64,000 nt of DNA from Rubrivirga sp. SAORIC476 (GCF_002283555.1 NZ_MVOI01000006.1:62001-126000); one strand, 5' to 3'; positions 8,504-14,835 are shown, counted from the stretch's first letter. Program-made: numbers and translations. The notes: generated by a model not told the origin, from the letters alone.

Positions 8504-10084
8504 ATGAACACCACGCTCTTCCAGACGCTGCGCGGCTTGCTGACGCCGCCCGCTGACGCCCGCAACCACGAAGCCGCCCCGGCCTATGCACTGTCGCCCC
8601 GCGCGGCGCTCGCCCAGCTGGCCGCCACCGGCTGCCTCACGCCGACGTTCTACGCGTCGGCCGAGACGCAGCTCGACGAGGTGCTCGCGCTGGCCGCCCA
8701 GGTCGACGTCGAGTACGTCGCCCGGGTCGCCGTCGCGGCGCGGGAGCAGGGCTACATGAAGGACATGCCCGCCTTGCTGGCCGCCCACCTGGCGACCCGC
8801 GACACGGCCCTTCTGGAGCGCGTCTTCCCCCGCGTCATCGACTCGGGCCGGATGCTGCGGACGTTCGTCCAGATCCTGCGCTCCGGCGCGGTCGGGCGGA
8901 AGTCGCTCGGCTCGGCGCCCAAGCGGATGGTCCGGGACTGGCTCGCCGGTCGATCGGACGCGTCGCTCTTCCGGGCGTCGGTCGGCACCACGCCGTCGCT
9001 GGCGGATATCGTCAAGATGGTCCACCCGCGGCCGACGACGGACGCCCGTCGCGCGCTCTACGGCTACCTGATCGGTCGCGACCACGTGGCCGACGACCTG
9101 CCGGAGATCGTCCGGGCGTACGAGGCGACCAAGGCCGACCCGGCCCGGGCCGCCGCCGACGGCACCATCCCGGACGTTCCGTTCCAGATGCTCGCCTCGC
9201 TGCCCTTCGACCCCGCGACGGAGCGGGCCGTCTGGGCCGAGATCGCGCGGACGGCACCCTGGCACGCCACCCGGATGAACCTCAACGCCTTCGCGCGGCA
9301 CGGCGCCTTCGCCGAGCCCGGCGTGGCCGAGACGGTCGCGATGCGGCTGGCCGACCCGGAGTCCGTCCGGCGCGCGCGCGCCTTCCCGTACCAGCTCTTC
9401 ATGGCCTACCGCCAGGTCTCCGCCGACGTGCCCCACGTCGTGAAGGAGGCGCTGCAGGACGCCATGGAGGTCGCCATCGGGAACGTGCCGAGCCTCGGCG
9501 GCCGCGTCGTCGTCTGCCCGGACGTGTCCGGGTCGATGTTGTCGCCGGTCACCGGCTACCGGCGCGGCGCGACCTCGGCGGTGCGGTGCATCGACGTGGC
9601 GGCGCTCGTCGCGGCCTCCGTGCTGCGGACCAACCCGTCTGCCCGCGTGCTGCCCTTCGAGACCCGCGTCGTGGACGTGGCGCTGAACGGCCGGGACTCC
9701 GTCCTGACGAACGCCGCCAAGCTGGCCGCCGTCGGGGGCGGCGGGACCGACTGCTCGGCCCCGCTGGCCCGGCTCAACGCCGAGACCGCCGAGGTCGACC
9801 TCGTCTTCCTGGTCTCCGACAACGAGTCCTGGGTCGACGCGGGCAACCCGCGCTACGGAACGGGCACCATGCGCGAGTGGAACCGGCTGAAGGCCCGCAA
9901 CCCGGGCGCCAAGCTGGTCTGCCTCGACATGCAGCCGCACCGGACGGTCCAGGCCGCGCCCCGCGCGGACGTGCTCCACGTCGGCGGCTTCTCGGACCGC
10001 GTGTTCGAGGTCGTGGCGGCCTTCGCCGCCGGGACGCTCGGCGCCGACCACTGGGTCGGCCAGATCGAGGCGATCTCGATCTGA
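8504..10084 (+). CDS. rsr: Ro60/Rsr ring protein (TROVE-vWA), Y RNA binding
   Basis: The 526-residue orthologue of the Ro60 autoantigen forms a HEAT-repeat ring (TROVE domain, roughly residues 15-330) closed by a von Willebrand A domain. The metal site (MIDAS) is complete: D340-S342-S344 in DVSGSM, T415 in GGGTDCS, D439 in VSDNES. In bacteria Ro60 binds Y RNAs and works with exonucleases such as PNPase in RNA turnover and rRNA maturation. It is first in a sigma-54 operon with eight Y-RNA-like genes, rtcB and rtcA, an arrangement like rsr-yrlBA-rtcBA of Salmonella. Confidence 0.95.
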   Translation: MNTTLFQTLRGLLTPPADARNHEAAPAYALSPRAALAQLAATGCLTPTFYASAETQLDEVLALAAQVDVEYVARVAVAAREQGYMKDMPALLAAHLATRDTALLERVFPRVIDSGRMLRTFVQILRSGAVGRKSLGSAPKRMVRDWLAGRSDASLFRASVGTTPSLADIVKMVHPRPTTDARRALYGYLIGRDHVADDLPEIVRAYEATKADPARAAADGTIPDVPFQMLASLPFDPATERAVWAEIARTAPWHATRMNLNAFARHGAFAEPGVAETVAMRLADPESVRRARAFPYQLFMAYRQVSADVPHVVKEALQDAMEVAIGNVPSLGGRVVVCPDVSGSMLSPVTGYRRGATSAVRCIDVAALVAASVLRTNPSARVLPFETRVVDVALNGRDSVLTNAAKLAAVGGGGTDCSAPLARLNAETAEVDLVFLVSDNESWVDAGNPRYGTGTMREWNRLKARNPGAKLVCLDMQPHRTVQAAPRADVLHVGGFSDRVFEVVAAFAAGTLGADHWVGQIEAISI

Positions 10085-10100
10085 CGCCCGACGATTCCGT

Positions 10101-10132
10101 GGCCCCCTCCTCGTGTGCAGGAGGAGGGGGCC
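10101..10132 (+). other. Perfect 12-bp hairpin between ro60 and the Y RNA array
   Basis: GGCCCCCTCCTC pairs perfectly with GAGGAGGGGGCC around an 8-base loop, 16 bases after the ro60 stop. No T-run follows. It could protect the ro60 mRNA 3' end, be a processing site, or attenuate transcription into the array. Confidence 0.5.
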
Positions 10133-10217
10133 GACCCGAACGCCTCGTCCCCCGCGCCGCCTCGGTCTCCTCCCGGACCCACCCGGCGCTCCCGACTCCT
10201 TCCACAGACTGCCCGAG

Positions 10218-10282
10218 GCGGAATGCCGCCGTGGACTCCATGCTCGCTCGCATGACCACCCGTCCCCGCCCTCCTCGTCCGC
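10218..10282 (+). ncRNA. Y-RNA-like gene 1 (minimal hairpin form)
   Basis: First of eight paralogous units. GCGGA (10218-10222) closes with TCCGC (10278-10282). The conserved 5' box AATGCCG...GGACTCCATG and 3' box CCTCGTC are present. The interior is only a short CATG/CATG hairpin, with no tRNA-like part. It resembles the simple Y RNA type without a tRNA module. Confidence 0.6.
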
Positions 10283-10324
10283 TTCCCTCATTTCCCATCT
10301 TCCCATGACCTGATCCCACGGCCC

Positions 10325-10402
10325 GGCGGAATGCCGCGGCGGACTCCATCGACTGTGAATCGGTGGCCGGCAACGGCTACGTCCCCGCACGCCTCGTCCG
10401 CC
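10325..10402 (+). ncRNA. Y-RNA-like gene 2 (acceptor-stem-like hairpin)
   Basis: GGCGGA closes with TCCGCC. The second helix pairs GCGGcGGAC with GTCCCCGC (one bulge). The interior holds a 7-bp hairpin GTGGCCG-GCAA-CGGCTAC, an acceptor-stem-length helix capped by a GNRA tetraloop. No recognisable T-arm. Confidence 0.62.
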
Positions 10403-10416
10403 TCGGGCCGCCTCTC

Positions 10417-10519
10417 GGCGGAGAATGCCTGCGTGACTCCATGGCAAAGCGCTTCGGCGCGACGGGTTCGAGCCCCGGCCCCGCCCCGCGGGGAGGTCAC
10501 GCATCCCCTCGTCTTCGCC
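10417..10519 (+). ncRNA. Y-RNA-like gene 3 (T-arm plus capped stems)
   Basis: GGCGGAGA closes with TCTTCGCC. The second helix TGCGTGAC/GTCACGCA is perfect. Inside are a GCGC-TTCG-GCGC hairpin in the place of an anticodon arm, a T-arm with loop TTCGAGC, and a GC-rich acceptor-like hairpin (CCCCG/CGGGG). No D-arm. Confidence 0.68.
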
Positions 10520-10526
10520 CCCTTCC

Positions 10527-10629
10527 GCGGTGAATGCCGACGCTGACTACATGGTCAAGGCGCTCCGGCGCTACGGGTTCGAGTCCCGCTCCGCCTCGGC
10601 GGAGATGTCACGTCCCTCCTCGTCACCGC
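10527..10629 (+). ncRNA. Y-RNA-like gene 4 (T-arm, tetraloop-capped acceptor)
   Basis: GCGGTGA closes perfectly with TCACCGC. The second helix is ACGcTGAC/GTCACGT with one bulge. The interior has a GCGC-TCCG-GCGC hairpin, a T-arm with loop TTCGAGT, and a 6-bp acceptor-like stem CTCCGC-CTCG-GCGGAG. No D-arm. Confidence 0.68.
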
Positions 10630-10644
10630 CCTCTTCGATCGCCA

Positions 10645-10768
10645 GCGGCGAATACCGACCGGACTCCACGTTAGAGCGCCACCCTCGGGTGGAGGTCGCG
10701 GGTTCAACTCCCGCCCGCCCCTCGGGGCGAGTAGCTCAGTCCCTCGTCCGGTCATCCCTCGTCGCCGC
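10645..10768 (+). ncRNA. Y-RNA-like gene 5 (permuted tRNA mimic opened in the D-loop)
   Basis: GCGGCGA closes with TCGCCGC; the second helix GACCGGAC/GTCCGGTC is perfect. Inside, in order: D-arm 3' half TTAGAGC, a stem CCACC-CTCG-GGTGG replacing the anticodon arm, variable AGGTC, a perfect T-arm GCGGG-TTCAACT-CCCGC, the acceptor 3' strand joined by CTCG to the 5' strand, then TAGCTCAGT, the 5' half of the D-arm. The break is in the D-loop, and no 7-base anticodon loop exists. Confidence 0.75.
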
Positions 10769-10798
10769 GCGGGCGGTCCTCCTCGTCGAGCACGTCTT

Positions 10799-10921
10799 CG
10801 GGCGAATGCCGACGGGACTCCATGCACCCAAGAGGTCGCGGGTTCGATTCCCGCCTGCGCCCCGGCGCAGTAGCTCAGTGGTAGAGCACTCGGCTCCGTC
10901 CCGTCACTCCCTCGTCGCCCG
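10799..10921 (+). ncRNA. Y-RNA-like gene 6 (permuted tRNA mimic opened at the anticodon)
   Basis: CGGGCGA closes with TCGCCCG; the second helix GACGGGAC/GTCCCGTC is perfect. The interior reads CCAAGAGGTC, T-arm GCGGG-TTCGATT-CCCGC, acceptor CTGCGC-CCCG-GCGCAG, then a full D-arm GCTCAGTGGTAGAGC and CTCGG. Rejoining the halves gives a canonical tRNA body without an anticodon loop. The anticodon stem leads into the Y-RNA helices. Confidence 0.8.
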
Positions 10922-10974
10922 TCGGGCTCGACACGCTTCGCCGCGCGAGCGGCACGATCTCCGAGCACGCCTCC

Positions 10975-11102
10975 GGGCGAATGCCGGTGGGACTCCATGC
11001 CTACGGAGCCGAAGGTCGCCGGTTCGAATCCGGCCATCCCGACTCATCGGGATGTAGCTCAGCGGACAGAGCGTCGTTGGTCCCGCCATCCCCTCGTCGC
11101 CC
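10975..11102 (+). ncRNA. Y-RNA-like gene 7 (permuted tRNA mimic)
   Basis: GGGCGA closes with TCGCCC; the second helix GGTGGGAC/GTCCCGCC uses one G-U. The interior holds CTACGGAGCCGAAGGTC, T-arm GCCGG-TTCGAAT-CCGGC, an 8-bp acceptor CATCCCGA-CTCA-TCGGGATG, and D-arm GCTCAGCGGACAGAGC. The 3' half looks like that of an arginine-type tRNA, but the strands are permuted and no anticodon loop closes. Confidence 0.8.
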
Positions 11103-11130
11103 TCCGGGGTGCTCGGCCCTGTTCCGCGCT

Positions 11131-11247
11131 GGCGAATGCCGGTGAGACTCCATGACGTGCGTCTTCGCGGGTTCGAATCCCGCCGTCTCTTCGGGGACGT
11201 GGCAGAGTGGTCAAATGCGTGACACGTCTCGCTGCCTCCTCGTCGTC
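11131..11247 (+). ncRNA. Y-RNA-like gene 8 (permuted mimic with serine/leucine-like D-arm)
   Basis: GGCGA closes with TCGTC (one G-U); the second helix CGGTGAGAC/GTCTCGCTG pairs over 9 bp. The interior holds T-arm GCGGG-TTCGAAT-CCCGC, acceptor CGTCTC-TTCG-GGGACG with a UUCG cap, then TGGCAGAGTGGTCAAATGC, a D-arm of the kind seen in class II (serine/leucine) tRNAs. It ends about 40 bases before rtcB. Confidence 0.77.
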
Positions 11248-11288
11248 CTCGCGGATATCCGTTTCCTCCCTCCACGATTCCCCCTCCC

Positions 11289-12776
11289 ATGTCCACGCCC
11301 ACGCTCATCCCCACCGGCGACGCGACCGCGATCCTGCCCGCGCGGGACGAGCGGCTCACGCCCATCACCGTCATCGGCAACGAGGCCATCCGCGACGTCT
11401 TCGAGGCCGGCTGCCTCACCCAGGCCCAGAACGCCCGCGAGGTGCCCGGCGTCACGTCGGTCGTCCTCAACCCGGACGCCCACTTCGGCTACGGCGCGCC
11501 GGTCGGCTGCGCGATGGCCTCGCCGACGCACGTCTACCCCGGCCCCGTCGGCGTGGACATCAAGTGCTCGATGAGCCTGCTCCGGCTCGACCTCCCGGCC
11601 GAGGCCGTGGACGACAAGCGGACGCGCCGGGCGCTCATCGACGCCATCCAGGCGCGCACGCCGACGGGCGCGGGGCGCAACCAGCGCTCCGTCCCCAAGG
11701 GCCGCACGATCGATCCGGTCAGTGGCTGGGAGGCCGTCACGCGCGGCGCGACGCCGTCCGTGCTGGACGCCTTCGGCGTTCCGGCCCACTGGGCGACGCG
11801 GTGCGAGGACGCCGTGCACGTCGGCCACGACGGGACGGGCGACGCGCTCATGACGCGCCTCACCGAGCTCCAGGAGACCGGCGCGTTCCCGCACGTCGAC
11901 GCCAAGCTGCGCCAGTTCGGGACGTACGGCGGCGGCAACCACTTCGCCGAGTGCGAAGCGGTGTCGGTCGAGGACGCGGCCACGGCCGACGCCTTCGGGC
12001 TGGTCGACGGCGGCGTGGCATTCCTGTCGCACTGCGGCTCGCGCGGGTTCGGCTACACGCTGGCTCAGCTCGGCTTCCGAATGCTGGAGGACCACTTCGC
12101 GCGCTGGAGCACGCCGTTCCCGGCGGGCGACAAGAACCTCGTCTACGCGCCGCTCGGCTCGCCCGAGGCGGATGCGTACCTCGACTACATGGCGCTCGGC
12201 GCCAACTTCGCCACGCTCAACCACCTGCTCATCAACGCGCTCGTGCTGGAGGCCTTCCAGGAGGTGATCCCGGGCTCGACCGGCGACCTCGTCTACTTCA
12301 TCTCGCACAACATCGCGCGGGAGGAGGAGGTCGGCGGGCAGACGCAGTGGGTCCACCGCAAGGGGGCCACACGCGCCTTCCCGGCCGGTCACCCCGGCCT
12401 GGCCGGAACGCCGTTCGCGGACGTGGGCCACCCGATCCTGCTCCCCGGCAACCCCCAGGCCGGGAGCGCGGTGATGGTGGCCGAGCCCGGCGCGGAGCAG
12501 TCGCTGTACTCCGTCAACCACGGCGCGGGCCGCCAGATGGGCCGCCGCCACGCCAAGCGGACGCTCGACCAGAAGCGGGTGGACGCGTCGTTCGACGCCG
12601 CCGACATCCTGACCAACTGCCGCCGCTACCCGATCGACGAGGCGCCCGCCGCCTACAAGGACTTCGACGAGGTCCTGGCGTCGGTCGAGACGGCCGGGTT
12701 GGCGCGGCCCGTCGCCCGCCTCCGGGCGCGGTTCGTGGTCAAGGACGGCGACACCGAGTACCGCGGCGCCGCCTGA
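11289..12776 (+). CDS. rtcB: RtcB, GTP-dependent RNA ligase
   Basis: The 495-residue ligase joins 2',3'-cyclic phosphate or 3'-phosphate ends to 5'-OH ends through a guanylylated histidine and manganese. Active-site residues are all visible: D90 and C93 (VGVDIKCSM), H218 (GGGNHFAE), H248 (SHCGSRG), H340 (ISHNIAREE), and the nucleotidyl-accepting H411 (SVNHGAGR). VHRKGATRAFP at 355-365 is the family signature. The ATG at 1289 bases past position 10000 gives the usual start. It directly follows the Y RNA array and should share its transcript, so ligase and tRNA mimics would rise together. Confidence 0.97.
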   Translation: MSTPTLIPTGDATAILPARDERLTPITVIGNEAIRDVFEAGCLTQAQNAREVPGVTSVVLNPDAHFGYGAPVGCAMASPTHVYPGPVGVDIKCSMSLLRLDLPAEAVDDKRTRRALIDAIQARTPTGAGRNQRSVPKGRTIDPVSGWEAVTRGATPSVLDAFGVPAHWATRCEDAVHVGHDGTGDALMTRLTELQETGAFPHVDAKLRQFGTYGGGNHFAECEAVSVEDAATADAFGLVDGGVAFLSHCGSRGFGYTLAQLGFRMLEDHFARWSTPFPAGDKNLVYAPLGSPEADAYLDYMALGANFATLNHLLINALVLEAFQEVIPGSTGDLVYFISHNIAREEEVGGQTQWVHRKGATRAFPAGHPGLAGTPFADVGHPILLPGNPQAGSAVMVAEPGAEQSLYSVNHGAGRQMGRRHAKRTLDQKRVDASFDAADILTNCRRYPIDEAPAAYKDFDEVLASVETAGLARPVARLRARFVVKDGDTEYRGAA

Positions 12777-12790
12777 TGCTCTTCGTCGCA

Positions 12791-12828
12791 CCCCGCCCGC
12801 CTCGGTGACCGTGCCGAGGCGGGCGGGG
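12791..12828. repeat. REP-like palindrome, 15-bp perfect stem, after rtcB
   Basis: CCCCGCCCGCCTCGG pairs with CCGAGGCGGGCGGGG around TGACCGTG, 14 bases after the rtcB stop. It is the longest stem of the dispersed family. There is no T-run; it may still attenuate or protect the upstream message before rtcA. Confidence 0.65.
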
Positions 12829-13051
12829 ACAGATGTTCAGATCCCCGGTCCGAGGCGTATCCTCGGTCGTCGCACTCCGCAGTCTCTCGTGCTCTCCGCT
12901 CAGCGCTATTCCATCTGGCCGACCGCCGCCCTCCCGATGCTCCCCGAGCTGTCGGCGAATGGCGATGTCCGCCCCTTTGGTACGAGCTGCGCGAGCACCG
13001 GCTAGACGACCGGCCCGATCGCGCGACAGAACACGCGCGATCCGATCCCCG

Positions 13052-13093
13052 CCACGCCCCGGCGACTCGCGCGTTCGAGTCCCCGGGGCGTGG
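13052..13093 (+). other. Long hairpin with a T-loop-like apex upstream of rtcA
   Basis: CCACGCCCCGG pairs perfectly with CCGGGGCGTGG. Inside, GACTCG/CGAGTC pairs again, with apex sequence containing GTTCGAGTC, the T-arm word of the Y-RNA array. It ends 18 bases before the rtcA ATG. The preceding 335-base rtcB-rtcA gap also contains GGCGAATGGCG near 12954, close to the 5' box of the array. It may be a decayed ninth unit or a translation-control hairpin. Confidence 0.45.
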
Positions 13094-13111
13094 CCGTTTC
13101 TGCCCGGTCCG

Positions 13112-14137
13112 ATGCTCCGCACGGCTGCTGTTCACGTCCCCTCGCACGCGCCCGTCGACGTCGGCGCGGCGTTCCTGCCCACGCTGCTGGCCGCCTCGGT
13201 GGCGACCGGCCAGTCGGTGCGCCTCGATGGGTTCCGGGCCGAGGCCGCGCGCCCGGGCCTGCTGCGTCCTGACCTCGCTGTCGTCCGCGCCGCGGCCGCC
13301 GTGTGTGGGGCCGAGGTCGAGGGCGACACCGTCGGCTCGACGGCGCTGACGTTCCGGCCGGGCGCTGTCCGGTCGGGTGAGATCCGCGTCGCTGTCGGCG
13401 CGGGCGGGAGCGCCGTGCGCGTGATCGAGGCCGTCCTGCCCGCGTTGCTCGTCGCCGACGGCCCCAGCCGGCTGGTGGTCGACGGCGCCACGTTCTCGGT
13501 CGCGTCACTCGGCGCCGAGGCGCTCCGTCAGTCGGTCGCCCCGGTCTTGTGCCGGATGGGCGCGGACGTGCGGGTGACCGTCGAGCGGGTCGGCTTCGCG
13601 CCCGTCGGCGGCGGCCGGGTGGTGGTCGAGATCCGGCCGGGTGCGCTGTCAGCAATCGGCCTGGAGACGCGCGGCCCCGAGGTGGGACGGCGGGTCCGGG
13701 CCGTCGTGTCCGGACTCCCGGTTCGCGTCGCGCGGCGGACGCTGGCCGCGGCGGCGGACGCGCTCGCCGGGTCGTCGTTCGTCGTCGCCCTCGACGCGGT
13801 CGAGGCCTCCGGTCCCGGCATCGCGCTCGTGGCCGAGGTCGTGACGACCGACGGCGTGGCGGTGCAGAGCGCGATCGGCGCCCCCGGCGTGGCGTCGACG
13901 GAGGTCGCGGCCCGCCTCGCGCGGCGCGTGCGGGCGGTCCTCGCGAGCGACGCGCCGGTCGTGCCCGAGGCGGTGCCCGCGCTCGTCGTCCCGCTGGCGC
14001 TGGCCGGCGGCGGTGCGCTGCGGACGTGCGGCCTGGGCACACGCGCTCGGCTCGCCGTCGAGGCCGTCCGCCAGGCCGGGATTGCGGTCCGCGTGCTGGA
14101 CGAGCCCGGTGGTGCGGTCCGCGTCCTCGTTGGCTGA
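13112..14137 (+). CDS. rtcA: RtcA-family RNA 3'-phosphate cyclase homologue, catalytic His replaced
   Basis: The 341-residue protein aligns along its whole length with RtcA (338 residues in E. coli): RPGLLRPDLAVVRAAAAVCGA, VGAGGSAVRVIEAVLPALLVADGPSR, VGFAPVGGGRVVVEI and the C-terminal LALAGGG block. Two features are lost. The N-terminal EGGGQ-type motif is PVDVGAAF here, and the nucleotidyl-accepting histidine of the C-terminal block (His309 in E. coli) falls on R311 in an ungapped alignment. Cyclase activity by the known mechanism therefore seems unlikely; a non-catalytic role, as for eukaryotic Rcl1, is possible. The ATG at 13112 gives family length; longer upstream frame is non-homologous. 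Confidence 0.85.
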   Translation: MLRTAAVHVPSHAPVDVGAAFLPTLLAASVATGQSVRLDGFRAEAARPGLLRPDLAVVRAAAAVCGAEVEGDTVGSTALTFRPGAVRSGEIRVAVGAGGSAVRVIEAVLPALLVADGPSRLVVDGATFSVASLGAEALRQSVAPVLCRMGADVRVTVERVGFAPVGGGRVVVEIRPGALSAIGLETRGPEVGRRVRAVVSGLPVRVARRTLAAAADALAGSSFVVALDAVEASGPGIALVAEVVTTDGVAVQSAIGAPGVASTEVAARLARRVRAVLASDAPVVPEAVPALVVPLALAGGGALRTCGLGTRARLAVEAVRQAGIAVRVLDEPGGAVRVLVG

Positions 14138-14143
14138 CCCCGG

Positions 14144-14181
14144 CCGCCTCGGTGGCTCCCCCGACGGAGTCGCCGAGGCGG
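14144..14181. repeat. REP-like palindrome between rtcA and the RAYT gene
   Basis: CCGCCTCGG (14144-14152) and CCGAGGCGG (14173-14181) flank a 20-base loop that is itself partly self-complementary (CTCC...GGAG). It lies right after the rtcA stop and upstream of the transposase start, a typical place for the element of a REP-associated transposase. Confidence 0.6.
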
Positions 14182-14219
14182 GCGAGGTGGTGTCTCCGTG
14201 GTTGCGGGTCTATGAGGCC

Positions 14220-14762
14220 ATGCGCCGCCATCGCCGCTCGGTTCGCCTGAGGGCCCACGACTACCGGGCTGGGCTCTACTTCGTCACGGTCTGCACGCAC
14301 GGCCGCCAGCGGCTCTTCGGGGACGTTGTGGATGGGGAGGTGGTGCTGTCGGTCGCGGGACGGATCGCGCGGGTTCGGACGGCGGAGGTGCGGCCGAGCG
14401 TGGTTCTGGATGCGTTCGTGGTGATGCCGGACCACGTGCACCTGTTGTTCGGGGTCGTGCCGGACGACACGCCCCGGGCCGATGACGGGTCATCGCGTAG
14501 GGGCGTATTGCAATACGCCCCTACCGACGGGGCACCGCGGTCTTTCCAGTCGCCTTCAGGATCGGTCGGTGCCGTCGTTCGCGGGTACAAGGGTGCTGTC
14601 ACGAATGCGATCAAGAGGCTCTGGCAGGCACCCGATGCGCGCGTCTGGCAGCGCAGCTTCCACGACCGCGTCGTCCGCACCGGCCGGGAGGCCGACGCCA
14701 TCCGCCGCTACATCGCCGACAACCCCGCCCGCTGGGACCCCGACGCCGGCCGCGCCGACTGA
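14220..14762 (+). CDS. REP-associated tyrosine transposase (RAYT, Y1_Tnp domain)
   Basis: The 180-residue product has the IS200-like Y1 domain: RAGLYFVTVCTHGRQRLFG near the start and the metal-binding MPDHVHLLFG (HUH motif). The C-terminal catalytic region includes WQRSFHDRVVR and IRRYIADNPARW, typical of RAYTs. These single-copy transposases act on REP palindromes rather than moving as an insertion sequence. About residues 93-102 (RGVLQYAPTD) are encoded by a perfect 28-base palindrome, so the gene carries a repeat insertion without a frameshift. ATG 14220 chosen because the upstream frame is the REP palindrome. Confidence 0.88.
   Translation: MRRHRRSVRLRAHDYRAGLYFVTVCTHGRQRLFGDVVDGEVVLSVAGRIARVRTAEVRPSVVLDAFVVMPDHVHLLFGVVPDDTPRADDGSSRRGVLQYAPTDGAPRSFQSPSGSVGAVVRGYKGAVTNAIKRLWQAPDARVWQRSFHDRVVRTGREADAIRRYIADNPARWDPDAGRAD
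14497..14524. repeat. Perfect 28-base palindrome inside the RAYT gene
   Basis: GTAGGGGCGTATTG is followed immediately by its exact reverse complement. Palindromes starting GTAGGGGCG are widespread interspersed repeats in several bacterial phyla. It lies in frame, with no stop created. Confidence 0.8.
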
Positions 14763-14835
14763 CACCGCGCCTGACTGGCTCGGCCGGGTGGTCCGCAGAG
14801 TCCCCGAGGTGGGCGGGGACGGTCCCGGCCCTCGG

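Noticed and set aside
10684-11215. Several ordinary tRNA genes (T-loops GGTTCGA and D-arms GCTCAG are obvious)
   Set aside because: The 3' half always precedes the 5' half, the acceptor ends are joined by short caps and no anticodon loop can be closed, so these are not standard tRNA genes.
10218-11247. CRISPR array
   Set aside because: The conserved boxes are split around variable, self-complementary interiors of 65-128 nt. There is no uniform direct repeat with unique spacers and no cas gene.
12791-12828. Intrinsic terminator after rtcB
   Set aside because: No T-run follows, and the same palindrome recurs in many unrelated gaps, including within operons, so it was classed as REP-like.
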